Shown in pieces: positions 18,245 through 26,873 of a stretch of DNA of 52,533 bases; positions within the stretch are counted from its first letter, which is position 1; every line of letters begins with the position of its first letter. Both the position numbers and the translations under genes were made by a program. The stretch comes from Gammaproteobacteria bacterium (GTDB taxonomy: Bacteria > Pseudomonadota > Gammaproteobacteria > Chromatiales > Chromatiaceae): assembly GCA_020445255.1 (NCBI GenBank), contig JAGRGY010000004.1, positions 196,151-248,683 of the forward strand, written 5' to 3'. The notes under the pieces were generated by a model. It ran no database searches. It saw only the letters and a program-made list of their open reading frames with translations, and was not told the DNA's origin.

Positions 18245-19143
18245 GCCATGCGATCTGCCAGGTAGTCGGCGAACAGGCCGACGAACACGACCATGCCGAC
18301 GTAGTGATTGTTCAGGAACGCGCGGAAGCATGCCGCGCGCCCACGTCCGCGGATCAGCCACTGCTGGAACACGAACAGCGCTGCGGCCCCAAGCAGGCCG
18401 GAATCGTAAAGCGCACCACGTGCGGCCATTTCGCCGGCGCGCCACAACAGCAGCAGCATGCACAACTGCAGCAGCGCGATGATGCCGCGATCGTAGCGGC
18501 CAAACAGGATGGCCGTGGACTTTACCCCGATCTTCAGATCGTCATCGCGATCAACCATTGCGTACATCGTGTCGTAGATCAGTGCCCAGACCACGGTGGC
18601 TGCAAACAGGATCCAGGCCACGGCCGGAACCTGCCCCTGCAGCGCCGTGAACGCCATCGGCACCGCCCAACCGAACGCGACCCCGAGAACCAGCTGCGGC
18701 ACGTGCGTATAGCGCTTGGTGAAAGGATACGTGGCCGCCAGCGCGACGGCGATGAACGAATGCGCAATGGTCCGGCCGTTCAACGTCAGCACGAGCGCGA
18801 AGGCGAGCAGGGCGAGCACAGCAAACACGACGACCGCTTCGCGCGGCTTGACTGCGCCGGTTGCCAGCGGGCGCTGCGCGGTGCGCTCGACGCGGCCGTC
18901 GAACTCACGGTCGGCGAAGTCGTTGATCGCGCAACCCGCCGAACGCATCAATGCCGTGCCGAGCACGAACACCAGCAGTGTCCACAGCGGTGGGATGCCA
19001 TCGGCCGCAATCCACAGTGCCCACAGCGCAGGCCACAGCAGCAGGTAGATGCCAATCGGGCGATCGGCGCGGATCAGACGCCAGTAGACTCCCGCGCGTT
19101 CCCGCCACGCTGGTGGTACGCCCGCAGGCCGCGCCGCGGTCAT
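18241..19143 (-). CDS. ubiA: 4-Hydroxybenzoate polyprenyltransferase
   Basis: This 300-residue membrane enzyme attaches the polyprenyl tail to 4-hydroxybenzoate in ubiquinone synthesis. The first Mg-diphosphate motif is N74, D75, D78, D82 in [18 protein letters not shown]; the second is [17 protein letters not shown]. About eight membrane helices are visible. The ATG at 19143 overlaps the ubiC stop by 4 bases, so product formation (UbiC) and prenylation (UbiA) are coupled; the open frame upstream of this start is only the shadow of ubiC. Confidence 0.96.
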   Translation of the reverse strand: MTAARPAGVPPAWRERAGVYWRLIRADRPIGIYLLLWPALWALWIAADGIPPLWTLLVFVLGTALMRSAGCAINDFADREFDGRVERTAQRPLATGAVKPREAVVVFAVLALLAFALVLTLNGRTIAHSFIAVALAATYPFTKRYTHVPQLVLGVAFGWAVPMAFTALQGQVPAVAWILFAATVVWALIYDTMYAMVDRDDDLKIGVKSTAILFGRYDRGIIALLQLCMLLLLWRAGEMAARGALYDSGLLGAAALFVFQQWLIRGRGRAACFRAFLNNHYVGMVVFVGLFADYLADRMA

Positions 19144-19721
19144 CGATGCAACTCCGCGATCACCGGCAGAAACAGCTCGTTGACGAGGATGCGCGAGCCA
19201 CCGTATGCGAACAATGTACGTCGCCCCCAGATGGCCACGGGCGGGCGCTTCAGGTGCCCCGTCGCGCGCGCGAACAGACGGTGACGCGGCGTGATGCGCG
19301 CCACTTCGACGCACAGCCGGCGCGTGGTCGGGTTCGAGAACAGCACCTCGCCGAGCGGACGCCGACCGAGCCGGGTCAGCGCCCGGGCAGGCCCGCGGAC
19401 GCTCGGCAGCGGGATCAGCGTACGCGCGAACACCCAGGCCTCGCGATCGCAACGGAGGCGTACCTCACGCACCAGCGTGGCCTGCGCAGGGCCGCCCGCA
19501 AGCAGCGCCGTCTCGCTCGCCAGCGCACTGCCATGTCCCTGCGACACCAGCTCGACGCTGAAACGACCAGCACAGCTGGCGATCACCGAGCGCGTCAGTG
19601 ATCCCCGATCGACGAGCCAGGCATGCGTTGCGGGATCGCAGCCGGGCATGCGGCGCGGCGACAGGCGCGTCCAACGCGGTTCGCGCGAGGCGGGCGGATG
19701 GGATCGGGGGCGTGTGAACAT
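19140..19721 (-). CDS. ubiC: Chorismate pyruvate-lyase
   Basis: This 193-residue protein converts chorismate to 4-hydroxybenzoate plus pyruvate, the first committed ubiquinone step. The central [21 protein letters not shown] and the C-terminal [10 protein letters not shown] fit the chorismate lyase fold, including the arginine that binds chorismate and a C-terminal acidic residue. Similarity to E. coli UbiC is modest, and identity rests also on coupling to ubiA. An extended -10 promoter lies about 20 bases upstream. Confidence 0.9.
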   Translation of the reverse strand: MFTRPRSHPPASREPRWTRLSPRRMPGCDPATHAWLVDRGSLTRSVIASCAGRFSVELVSQGHGSALASETALLAGGPAQATLVREVRLRCDREAWVFARTLIPLPSVRGPARALTRLGRRPLGEVLFSNPTTRRLCVEVARITPRHRLFARATGHLKRPPVAIWGRRTLFAYGGSRILVNELFLPVIAELHR

Positions 19722-19748
19722 CGTGCCGGGTCGATTGGAGGTGCGCGG

Positions 19749-19757
19749 ATTATCGCA
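19749..19757 (-). promoter_or_regulatory. extended -10 promoter element before ubiC
   Basis: TGCGATAAT on the minus strand is an extended -10 (TG-N-GATAAT) without a clear -35. Transcription would start near 19742, about 20 bases before the ubiC ATG. Confidence 0.4.
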
Positions 19758-19867
19758 TGCCCGGCGGGGGCTTCGGAGATCCTGTGATGCGATGTGCCAG
19801 GTTGTCCGGAAGTTCCGGGAAATGCACGGTAGCGGTTCGGCAACGGGGGATTTGTTCGCGCTGGGTG

Positions 19868-19917
19868 CGGTCCTTGATCTTGATGCGCGCTGCGGCGCGC
19901 ATCAAGATCAAGGACCG
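19868..19917. repeat. perfect 23-bp inverted repeat, 4-base loop
   Basis: Arms 19868-19890 and 19895-19917 are exactly complementary around loop TGCG; the outer arm starts CGGTCCTTGATC and the inner end is GCGCGC. It lies between the end of fbaB (60 bases away) and the start of ubiC. Such a perfect stem is far beyond chance, but it has no T-run on either side, so it is not a standard intrinsic terminator. It could end transcription with Rho, block RNA decay, or be a mobile palindromic element. Confidence 0.85.
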
Positions 19918-19976
19918 GGGCGAATCACCATCAGGTAATCCCACCGCCAGATCGATCTCAACGAACAAGCGACACC

Positions 19977-21026
<1,050 letters not shown>

Positions 21027-21174
21027 CGGGCCCTCCAACGGTGAACCGGATTACCCGAAAGATAGGACGGCCTGCACCAGCGGCGGACCGAAATCAGGTG
21101 ACGACAGAAACCAACCGTCGATCATTCCGTCCGGCCGAGAACGACATCACGGGATTACCGTTTGCGCCCCGCGG

Positions 21175-21206
21175 CTTGCGGCACCGGCCGACACCGGCGC
21201 CGCAAG
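21175..21206. repeat. inverted repeat downstream of the CopD-like gene
   Basis: CTTGCGGC and GCCGCAAG form an 8-bp stem extended by inner CCGG/CCGG pairing after one mismatch. It lies 25 bases past the CopD-like stop codon on the minus strand with no T-run after it, so it may be a Rho-assisted terminator or an RNA-stabilising hairpin. Confidence 0.45.
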
Positions 21207-21230
21207 GCACGACAAATTGACCGACCGGCG

Positions 21231-21695
21231 TCAGGGCGCCAGGTAGCGCCCACCGGCGCCTATCGCGATCGTCGCCAGACCGATCAGGGTGTTGATGCCG
21301 ACCAGCATGCGGATCTGACCGAGCGCCTTGCCGCCGGCCGGCCAGTCGTTCGCCGCGACGGCACGCCTGAGCCGACCGTAGGGTGCGAAAAACACGTGGA
21401 AGAAGATCAGCATCATGACGACGCCGAGACCGAGCATCGCGTGCACGTAGAGGGCGACCTTGCCCATGCCGCCGAACACCGCGAATATCATCCAGAATCC
21501 AGTCAAGAGTATTACGGCAATCGCGGCCCATACCCACGGGAAGAAGCGTGCGAACACGCCGCCCCACAGCGTCAGCCGCACCGGCGCCTCGAGTTGGGAC
21601 GCGGCGACCGGGCGCAGCACCATGTAAGCGAAAAACATCCCACCGACCCAGATCACGACCGCCAGCACGTGCAGCAACACCGCAACACCCATCAT
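21231..21695 (-). CDS. CopD family integral membrane protein
   Basis: This 154-residue protein has four membrane helices. The N-terminal LLHVLAVVIWVGGMFFAYMV carries the histidine and tryptophan pattern of the CopD/copper-resistance-D superfamily; FARFFPWVWAAIAVILLTGF and VALYVHAMLGLGVVMMLIFF follow. Members bind haem b or move copper; this short single-domain type is usually uncharacterised. GTG at 21698 and ATGs at 21695 and 21692 are all possible starts; 21695 has GGGG 7 bases upstream. Confidence 0.8.
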   Translation of the reverse strand: MMGVAVLLHVLAVVIWVGGMFFAYMVLRPVAASQLEAPVRLTLWGGVFARFFPWVWAAIAVILLTGFWMIFAVFGGMGKVALYVHAMLGLGVVMMLIFFHVFFAPYGRLRRAVAANDWPAGGKALGQIRMLVGINTLIGLATIAIGAGGRYLAP

Positions 21696-21800
21696 CACGA
21701 CACCCCGTTGATTGCGAGAAACGACGCGTATTCTACGGTGTGAACGGTGGCGCGGCGCGGTTTATCATCAGCAACCCTGAGTCCTTCCAGGTTATCGGTC

Positions 21801-22175
21801 ATGAGCAACAGCGATCATCACGTTGCGGTGCTGGGCGCCAGCCCGAAACCGGCGCGCTATGCCAACCAGTGCATCCGGCTGCTGCTGCAGCGGGAGTACC
21901 GCATCACACCGGTACATCCGCGCTTCGCCGAGATCGAGGGTCTGGCGGTCAGCGCCTCGCTCGACGACATTGCCGACGCGGTCGACACGCTGACGCTCTA
22001 TGTCGGTCCACAGCTGCTCGAACCGCAGACAGATGCCATCGTCCGGATGCGTCCCGGCCGCGTGATCTTCAACCCCGGTACAGAGAGTGGGGCCGTGCAG
22101 CGGCGTCTCAGCGACGAGGGCATCGAGTGGCTTGAGGCCTGCACGCTGGTGATGTTGAGGACCGAGCAGTTCTGA
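21801..22175 (+). CDS. CoA-binding domain protein (YccU-like)
   Basis: This 124-residue Rossmann-type protein starts MSNSDHHVAVLGASPKPARY, matching the CoA-binding domain (CoA_binding_2). PVHPRFAEIEGLAV and VIFNPGTES are family segments. Its biological role is unknown. It is followed after 3 bases by a 57-residue gene and then greB, so the three look like one transcript. The ATG at 21801 is preferred over an upstream extension with no family similarity. Confidence 0.85.
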   Translation: MSNSDHHVAVLGASPKPARYANQCIRLLLQREYRITPVHPRFAEIEGLAVSASLDDIADAVDTLTLYVGPQLLEPQTDAIVRMRPGRVIFNPGTESGAVQRRLSDEGIEWLEACTLVMLRTEQF

Positions 22176-22178
22176 GCC

Positions 22179-22352
22179 GTGTTTCTCGGCCTCGCGATGC
22201 TGCTCGGCGCACTGCTTTGGGCGCGTGATATCCGCCGCTCGCCGGCGCGCGCGGCACGTGGTTACCGCGGCCCCTGGATCATGGGCACGATCGGCGTGCT
22301 GATGTTCCTGACCTACCTGTGGCTGATCACTCACGACGCCTGGCGCAAATGA
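22179..22352 (+). CDS. Small two-helix membrane protein, 57 residues
   Basis: A GTG-started frame encodes 57 residues, beginning MFLGLAMLLGALLWARDIRR and ending ITHDAWRK. Two hydrophobic segments (about 1-14 and 34-51) flank an arginine-rich middle. It starts 3 bases after the CoA-binding gene and its stop overlaps the greB ATG by 3 bases (ATGA), which supports real translation. I do not recognise the family. Confidence 0.6.
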   Translation: MFLGLAMLLGALLWARDIRRSPARAARGYRGPWIMGTIGVLMFLTYLWLITHDAWRK

Positions 22353-22858
22353 CAGGCGCACGGCCGATTTCCCCACCACGCTCGCCCTACATCACGCGCG
22401 AAGGCTGGGACGCACTCAACCGCGAACAGGATGCATTGTGGAAGAGGCGTCGCGAGGTGGTCCGGCACCTCACGGCTGCGGCGGCCGAGGGAGACCGCTC
22501 GGAGAATGCGGAATACATCTACCGCAAGAAGCAGCTGCGCGAGATCGACCGGCGTATCCGCTACCTGCAGAAACGGCTGCCGGAGCTGAAGGTCGTCGAC
22601 GCCCGGCCCGACGCCGGTGAACAGGTGTTCTTCGGCGCCTGGGTCACGCTCGAGAATGACGATGGCAGCGGGCAGACGCTGCGCATCGTCGGCGCCGACG
22701 AGTTCGAACCGAAACGCAACTGGATCAGCATCGACTCGCCGATGGCCCGCGCATTGCTGAAGCGGCGGGTCGATGACAAGGTCCGGGTCGATACACCGCG
22801 CGGTAGCGTCGACCTGCTGATCGTGGCCGTGTCCTACGCACCACCAACCGACAGCTGA
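22349..22858 (+). CDS. greB: Transcription elongation factor GreB
   Basis: This 169-residue factor enters the RNA polymerase secondary channel and stimulates cleavage of backtracked RNA. The N-terminal coiled coil includes SPYITREGWDALNREQD and AAAAEGDRSENAEYIYRKK, with the catalytic acidic pair at the tip (D and E in GDRSENAEY). The C-terminal FKBP-like domain ends in LLIVAVSY. ITREGW and YRKKQLREIDRRIRYL identify GreB rather than GreA. The ATG overlaps the upstream small gene. Confidence 0.95.
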   Translation: MTGARPISPPRSPYITREGWDALNREQDALWKRRREVVRHLTAAAAEGDRSENAEYIYRKKQLREIDRRIRYLQKRLPELKVVDARPDAGEQVFFGAWVTLENDDGSGQTLRIVGADEFEPKRNWISIDSPMARALLKRRVDDKVRVDTPRGSVDLLIVAVSYAPPTDS

Positions 22859-22920
22859 TACCGCACGAGGCCTGTGATCGCCGCCGACCGTCTCGGCCGC
22901 GCTGTCGGCGTCGCGCGCGG

Positions 22921-23154
22921 TCAGACGCGGTCGAACACCGCCGCCACCAGGTAGCCCGCGCTGAACACGATCAGCCCGGCGCTCCAGACCTGCAGCCAGA
23001 ACACGCGCCCGTGTCGACCCAGCCACAACAGCGCGACACCGATCAAGAGCGCGAGTGCGACGGTGAAATTGAGCATGAAATGCAGGCCGCTGCTCTGCGA
23101 GTAGATCGGCATCTCGCTGACCGGCGGCGTGCCCTGGCTCTCCTCGTAGCGCAT
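22921..23154 (-). CDS. Small two-helix membrane protein coupled to the CDGSH-Rieske-ThDP gene
   Basis: This 77-residue protein starts MRYEESQGTPPVSEMP, with two membrane helices (about 27-45 and 51-74: LNFTVALALLIGVALLWLG and LQVWSAGLIVFSAGYLVAAV). Its ATG shares a base with the stop codon of the large fusion gene (TGATG), so ribosomes could pass directly from one to the other. I do not recognise a family. It could anchor the soluble fusion enzyme to the membrane or pass electrons on, but this is inference from position. Confidence 0.7.
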   Translation of the reverse strand: MRYEESQGTPPVSEMPIYSQSSGLHFMLNFTVALALLIGVALLWLGRHGRVFWLQVWSAGLIVFSAGYLVAAVFDRV

Positions 23155-25391
23155 CAGATCAGCTCCACGTCGGCGACCACGTCGACCAGTGCCGGACCGT
23201 CGTAGGCAAGCGCGCGCTTCAGGGCGTCGCCCAGCTGTTCCGTCTTCTCGACACGTATACCGAGCCCGCCGCAACTCTTCGCATAGGCGGCGAAGTCCGG
23301 GTTGCGCAGTCGCGTCTGCCATACCGGCCAGTGACCGGCACGTTGCTCCTTGCTGATCTTGCCCAGCTCCGCGTTGTTAAGCAGCACGTGACAGATGGCC
23401 ATACCGTAGTGCACGGCGGTCGTGAACTCGGCCATGTACTGGCCGAAGCCGCCGTCGCCGCTGACCGATATCACCTTGCGCCCGCGGTAGTCGGCCTGCG
23501 CCTGGGTCGCCGCCCATGCCCCCATCGCGGCCGGAAAACCGAAGCCGATCGAGCCGAGATACCCGGACATCAGGATGCGCTGACCACTGCACTCGAAGTA
23601 ACGGCCGAACGAGTAGGTGTTGTTGCCGACGTCGACGGCGATCACCGCGTCATCGGGCGCGCCCTCCGACAAGGCCTCGAACAGCACCGCCGAATTGATG
23701 CCCTTGCCGCGGTCGCGCGCGCGACGACGCGCCTTCTCATCGCGCCAGATCGCCCAGCGCTGCGCCAGCTCAGTTCGCTGGTCGGTCGCACCGGTATCCT
23801 CCGGCAACGCGCGCCACAGCCACTCGGCGGTCAGGCCGATCTCGCCGAGCACCGGCAGCTCGACCGGGTGGAACTTGCCCAGCGTCATCGCGTCGTAGTC
23901 GACCTGGATGATCGGCTTGCCCGGGCTGATGCCGGTGTGATTGGCGAAGCTTGCGCCGAACACCAGCAACAGATCGGCCTCGTTCATGCACCAGCTCGCG
24001 ACCGGCGTGCCGCTACGGCCGAGCACGCCGGCGGCGTGCGGGTGATCGTCGGCGATCTGGCCCTTGGCCTTGAACGTCGTCAGCACCGGCGCCTTGAGTT
24101 TTTCGGCCAGCCTGACGACGAACTCCATGCGCCCGAGCGCGCCGTACCCGGCGATGATGACCGGGCGCTTTGCGTCCTTGAGACGCTGCAGCGCGGCGGC
24201 CAGCGCGTCGGTGGCCGGCAGCATGCGGCGGTCGCCGAGGCGGCCGTCGCGACCGCCGGGTGTGGCACCGTCGGCGGCCGGCAGGTTCTGTACCTCGTCG
24301 GGAAAGATCAGGTGTGCGACGTCGCGTTCGACGATCGCGTTCTTCAGCGCCAGGTTCATCAACTCGACGTGCTGCGAATCGCGCAGCACCGTCTGACTGA
24401 AGCGCGCGACCGGCGCATACGCGCTGGCGAGGTCGATCTCCTGGAACGCGCCCGGACCAAGGACCTGCGTGTTCACCTGGCCGGTCAGCGCGAGGATCGG
24501 CGCACGGTCGACCTTGGCGTCCCACAACCCGGTGAGCATGTTGGTCGCGCCCGGACCGGCGATGCTCATGCACGCCGCCGGCCTGCCGCACAGCTTGGCG
24601 TAGCCGGACGCCGCGAACGCCGCAGCACCCTCGTGACGGATGCCGATGTACTGCAGCCGACCCGCCTCTTCCTCGCGGCGCAGCGCATCGGCGAGTCCGA
24701 GGTTGGAGTGCCCGACCATGCCGAACGCGTGGGTGACCCCCCAGTTCACCATGGTCCGCACCATCAGGTCGCTGACCGTCGCCTGATGTGCGCTCGATTC
24801 CTGCACCGCGACGTAGACTCCGTCGTCGCGCAGTTCGACCGGGAAGGTTCTGGCGCCGTCGTCGTGACCGCCCGGCGACTTGCCGGTCAGCGGATCGAAA
24901 TCCCAACCGTGCCAAGGACAACGCAGCCAGCAGTCACCTTCGCCATCGCACTCGATACTGCCCTCGCCGAGCGGGCCACCCTGATGCGGGCAGGCATTGT
25001 CGAGTGCGCCATAGCGGCCGGCATGGCGCGTCAGCGCGATGCTCTGGCGGCCGGCCTGCACCGAGCGAACGTCGCCATCGTGCATGTCATCCGGCTCGGC
25101 GACCTTGTACCAGACCGTGTGCAGACCGTCCTGTGCGTCGAGTTGCTCCTGCGTGATCTGCTTGTGCGAGCCGTCACACAACGGTGGACTGCCGGTGCGC
25201 TTGCACAGGCAGAAGAAGAACCTGCCGTCCTTGTCGGCGGTGAATTCCATCGGTTCGAGACCGGTGCCCTGGTGCGAGCCGTCGCAGAACGGCTGGTTCT
25301 TGGAACGGCCGCAGCGGCACCACCAGACCGTGTCACCGGCCTTGAGTTCGACCGCCATCGGCTTGGTGTCGGCGATGTAGGGTTCGGACAT
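23154..25391 (-). CDS. CDGSH-CDGSH-Rieske-thiamine diphosphate enzyme fusion
   Basis: This 745-residue protein joins four modules. Two CDGSH (mitoNEET-type) [2Fe-2S] sites come first: C25, C27, C36, H40 in CRCGRSKNQPFCDGSH and C61, C63, C72, H76 in CLCKRTGSPPLCDGSH. A Rieske domain follows with C134, H136, C158 and H161 (CPHQGG and CPWHGW). From about residue 203 there is a full ThDP-dependent enzyme of the acetolactate synthase/pyruvate oxidase group: the cofactor-activating glutamate is E254 in IGIRHEGAAAF, and the ThDP/Mg motif runs from GDG at 645 to NN at 672-673. All key ligands are intact. AGGAGA 8 bases upstream supports the ATG at 25391. The substrate is unknown; an oxidative 2-oxoacid decarboxylase with built-in iron-sulfur electron transfer is a fair inference. 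Confidence 0.9.
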   Translation of the reverse strand: MSEPYIADTKPMAVELKAGDTVWWCRCGRSKNQPFCDGSHQGTGLEPMEFTADKDGRFFFCLCKRTGSPPLCDGSHKQITQEQLDAQDGLHTVWYKVAEPDDMHDGDVRSVQAGRQSIALTRHAGRYGALDNACPHQGGPLGEGSIECDGEGDCWLRCPWHGWDFDPLTGKSPGGHDDGARTFPVELRDDGVYVAVQESSAHQATVSDLMVRTMVNWGVTHAFGMVGHSNLGLADALRREEEAGRLQYIGIRHEGAAAFAASGYAKLCGRPAACMSIAGPGATNMLTGLWDAKVDRAPILALTGQVNTQVLGPGAFQEIDLASAYAPVARFSQTVLRDSQHVELMNLALKNAIVERDVAHLIFPDEVQNLPAADGATPGGRDGRLGDRRMLPATDALAAALQRLKDAKRPVIIAGYGALGRMEFVVRLAEKLKAPVLTTFKAKGQIADDHPHAAGVLGRSGTPVASWCMNEADLLLVFGASFANHTGISPGKPIIQVDYDAMTLGKFHPVELPVLGEIGLTAEWLWRALPEDTGATDQRTELAQRWAIWRDEKARRRARDRGKGINSAVLFEALSEGAPDDAVIAVDVGNNTYSFGRYFECSGQRILMSGYLGSIGFGFPAAMGAWAATQAQADYRGRKVISVSGDGGFGQYMAEFTTAVHYGMAICHVLLNNAELGKISKEQRAGHWPVWQTRLRNPDFAAYAKSCGGLGIRVEKTEQLGDALKRALAYDGPALVDVVADVELI

Positions 25392-25754
25392 CGGTCTTCT
25401 CCTGTTGCGGTTGTCCCACGAAGCGTTGCGAGGCACCAGGCGTCGGATACCGGCATCGGCGTGCAACCCGGATGTGCGGCGCCCACGGGCAACAGCACAC
25501 GGCGTTCCGCCGGCGTGCCGATCCGGGTCGATGTCTATCACGTTCAGGTTCCCGATACACCCCCCTGACCGGCGGGTACAACCGCGCGTTCGTCACCGCC
25601 GCGCGACCCACGGACAACCTGGTTTGCCCGTCTTCTTGTCGCGCCGGCGCACGCCACGACGGGCGCCACCGCGCCACGCCCGGACGCGCGTTGAGATTAT
25701 CCTTGCGCCGAGGCCACGCAGAGGCCTAAATAGCGGGTTTCATCGCCGTCCCGC
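25392..25754. other. 363-base divergent intergenic region
   Basis: This separates the CDGSH-Rieske-ThDP gene from the GNAT-C39/RimK pair. I see no gene, no strong sigma-70 promoter and no clear operator; the sequence is GC-rich with short low-quality -10-like stretches, such as CTAAAT near 25728. Control of both uncharacterised units probably lies here but cannot be resolved by reading. Confidence 0.5.
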
Positions 25755-26873
25755 TTGAGCTCACGACAGGTGCAGATCCGCCCGGCCACAAAGAATGACG
25801 TCGACGCGCTGGTCGCGCTCGAAAACCGCTGCTTCGACGACGACCGCATCAGCAGGCGGCAGTTCCGTCACCTGCTGACGCGTGGCCACGCGGCGTTGTT
25901 CGTCGCCAGCGATGACGGTGTACTGATCGGCAGCCTGGTCGTGCTGTTCAGCCGCGGCACGGCGACCGCGCGTTTGTATTCCATTGCGATCGCACCGGAG
26001 GCCAGGGGCCGCGGCATCGCGAAGAAGCTGGTCGAACGCGCCGAGCAGGAGGCCTGGGCGAACGAGCGCGTGTGGATGCGGCTCGAGATCCGCAAGGACA
26101 ACGACGCCTCGATCGGCCTGTTCGAGTCGCTCGGCTACCGGCGTTTCGGCAGCCACATCGACTACTACGCCGACCACATGGACGCGTGGCGCTACGAAAA
26201 GGCCCTCGACCGCCGCCTCAAACCCTGCCTCGACCGGGTCGCCTGGTACGAACAAACACTCGAGTTCACCTGCGGCCCTGCCTGCCTGATCATGGCGATG
26301 CAGACGCTCGACCCGGGCACCAAGGTCAGCCGCAGCCTCGAACTCAAGCTCTGGCGCGAGGCAACGACGATCTTCATGACGTCTGGCCTCGGTGGCTGCG
26401 GTCCCTACGGCCTGGCACTGGCAGCGCATCGGCGCGGCTTCGATGCCGAGATCTGGGTCAACCAGCAGGGCGTGCAGATGATCGATACGGTGCGCAGTAC
26501 CGAGAAGAAAGAGGTCATGGCGCTGGTCCAGGCCGACATGGAGAGCGAGATCGCCGCACTCGACATCCCGGTTCACTTCGACGTGCTCGGCGTCAACGAA
26601 CTCGAAGCCGTGTTCGACACCGGCGCGATCCCGGTGGTCCTGATCAGCTCGTGGCAGATCTACGCGGAACTGTCGCCGCACTGGGTCGTCATCAGCGGCT
26701 TCGACCAGCATTTCGTCTACGTCAACGACCCGTTCGTCGACTACGACGAGGGTGAGACCTCGGTCGACTCGATCAACATGCCGATCGGCCGCGGCCAGTT
26801 CGAGAAAATCGCACGCTACGGACGCAAGGGGCTGCGCGCCGTGGTGCTGATCCGCAAGAGGAAAGCGGCATGA
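25755..26873 (+). CDS. GNAT acetyltransferase fused to a C39-peptidase-like domain
   Basis: This 372-residue protein has two domains. Residues 5-150 form a GNAT fold with the acetyl-CoA loop RGRGIAKKL (84-92) and a RimI-like LFESLGYRRFG. Residues 165-370 resemble papain-like C39 peptidases: C173 in FTCGPACLIMAMQ, H309 in SPHWVVISGFD and D325 in VNDPF make a plausible catalytic triad. The next gene, a RimK-like ligase, overlaps by 4 bases. Such pairs have been predicted to make or modify peptides; no product is known to me. The start is uncertain: TTG at 25755 or GTG at 25770, neither with a strong ribosome site. Confidence 0.85.
   Translation: MSSRQVQIRPATKNDVDALVALENRCFDDDRISRRQFRHLLTRGHAALFVASDDGVLIGSLVVLFSRGTATARLYSIAIAPEARGRGIAKKLVERAEQEAWANERVWMRLEIRKDNDASIGLFESLGYRRFGSHIDYYADHMDAWRYEKALDRRLKPCLDRVAWYEQTLEFTCGPACLIMAMQTLDPGTKVSRSLELKLWREATTIFMTSGLGGCGPYGLALAAHRRGFDAEIWVNQQGVQMIDTVRSTEKKEVMALVQADMESEIAALDIPVHFDVLGVNELEAVFDTGAIPVVLISSWQIYAELSPHWVVISGFDQHFVYVNDPFVDYDEGETSVDSINMPIGRGQFEKIARYGRKGLRAVVLIRKRKAA

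Noticed and set aside
19868..19917. Standard intrinsic terminator of fbaB
   Set aside because: The hairpin is perfect but no T-run follows on either strand, so it is listed as a repeat of unknown role.
23331..25568. A 745-codon open frame on the plus strand, opposite the fusion gene
   Set aside because: It mirrors the real gene; GC-rich codons leave few stops on the opposite strand. Its translation has no domain resemblance and no ribosome site.
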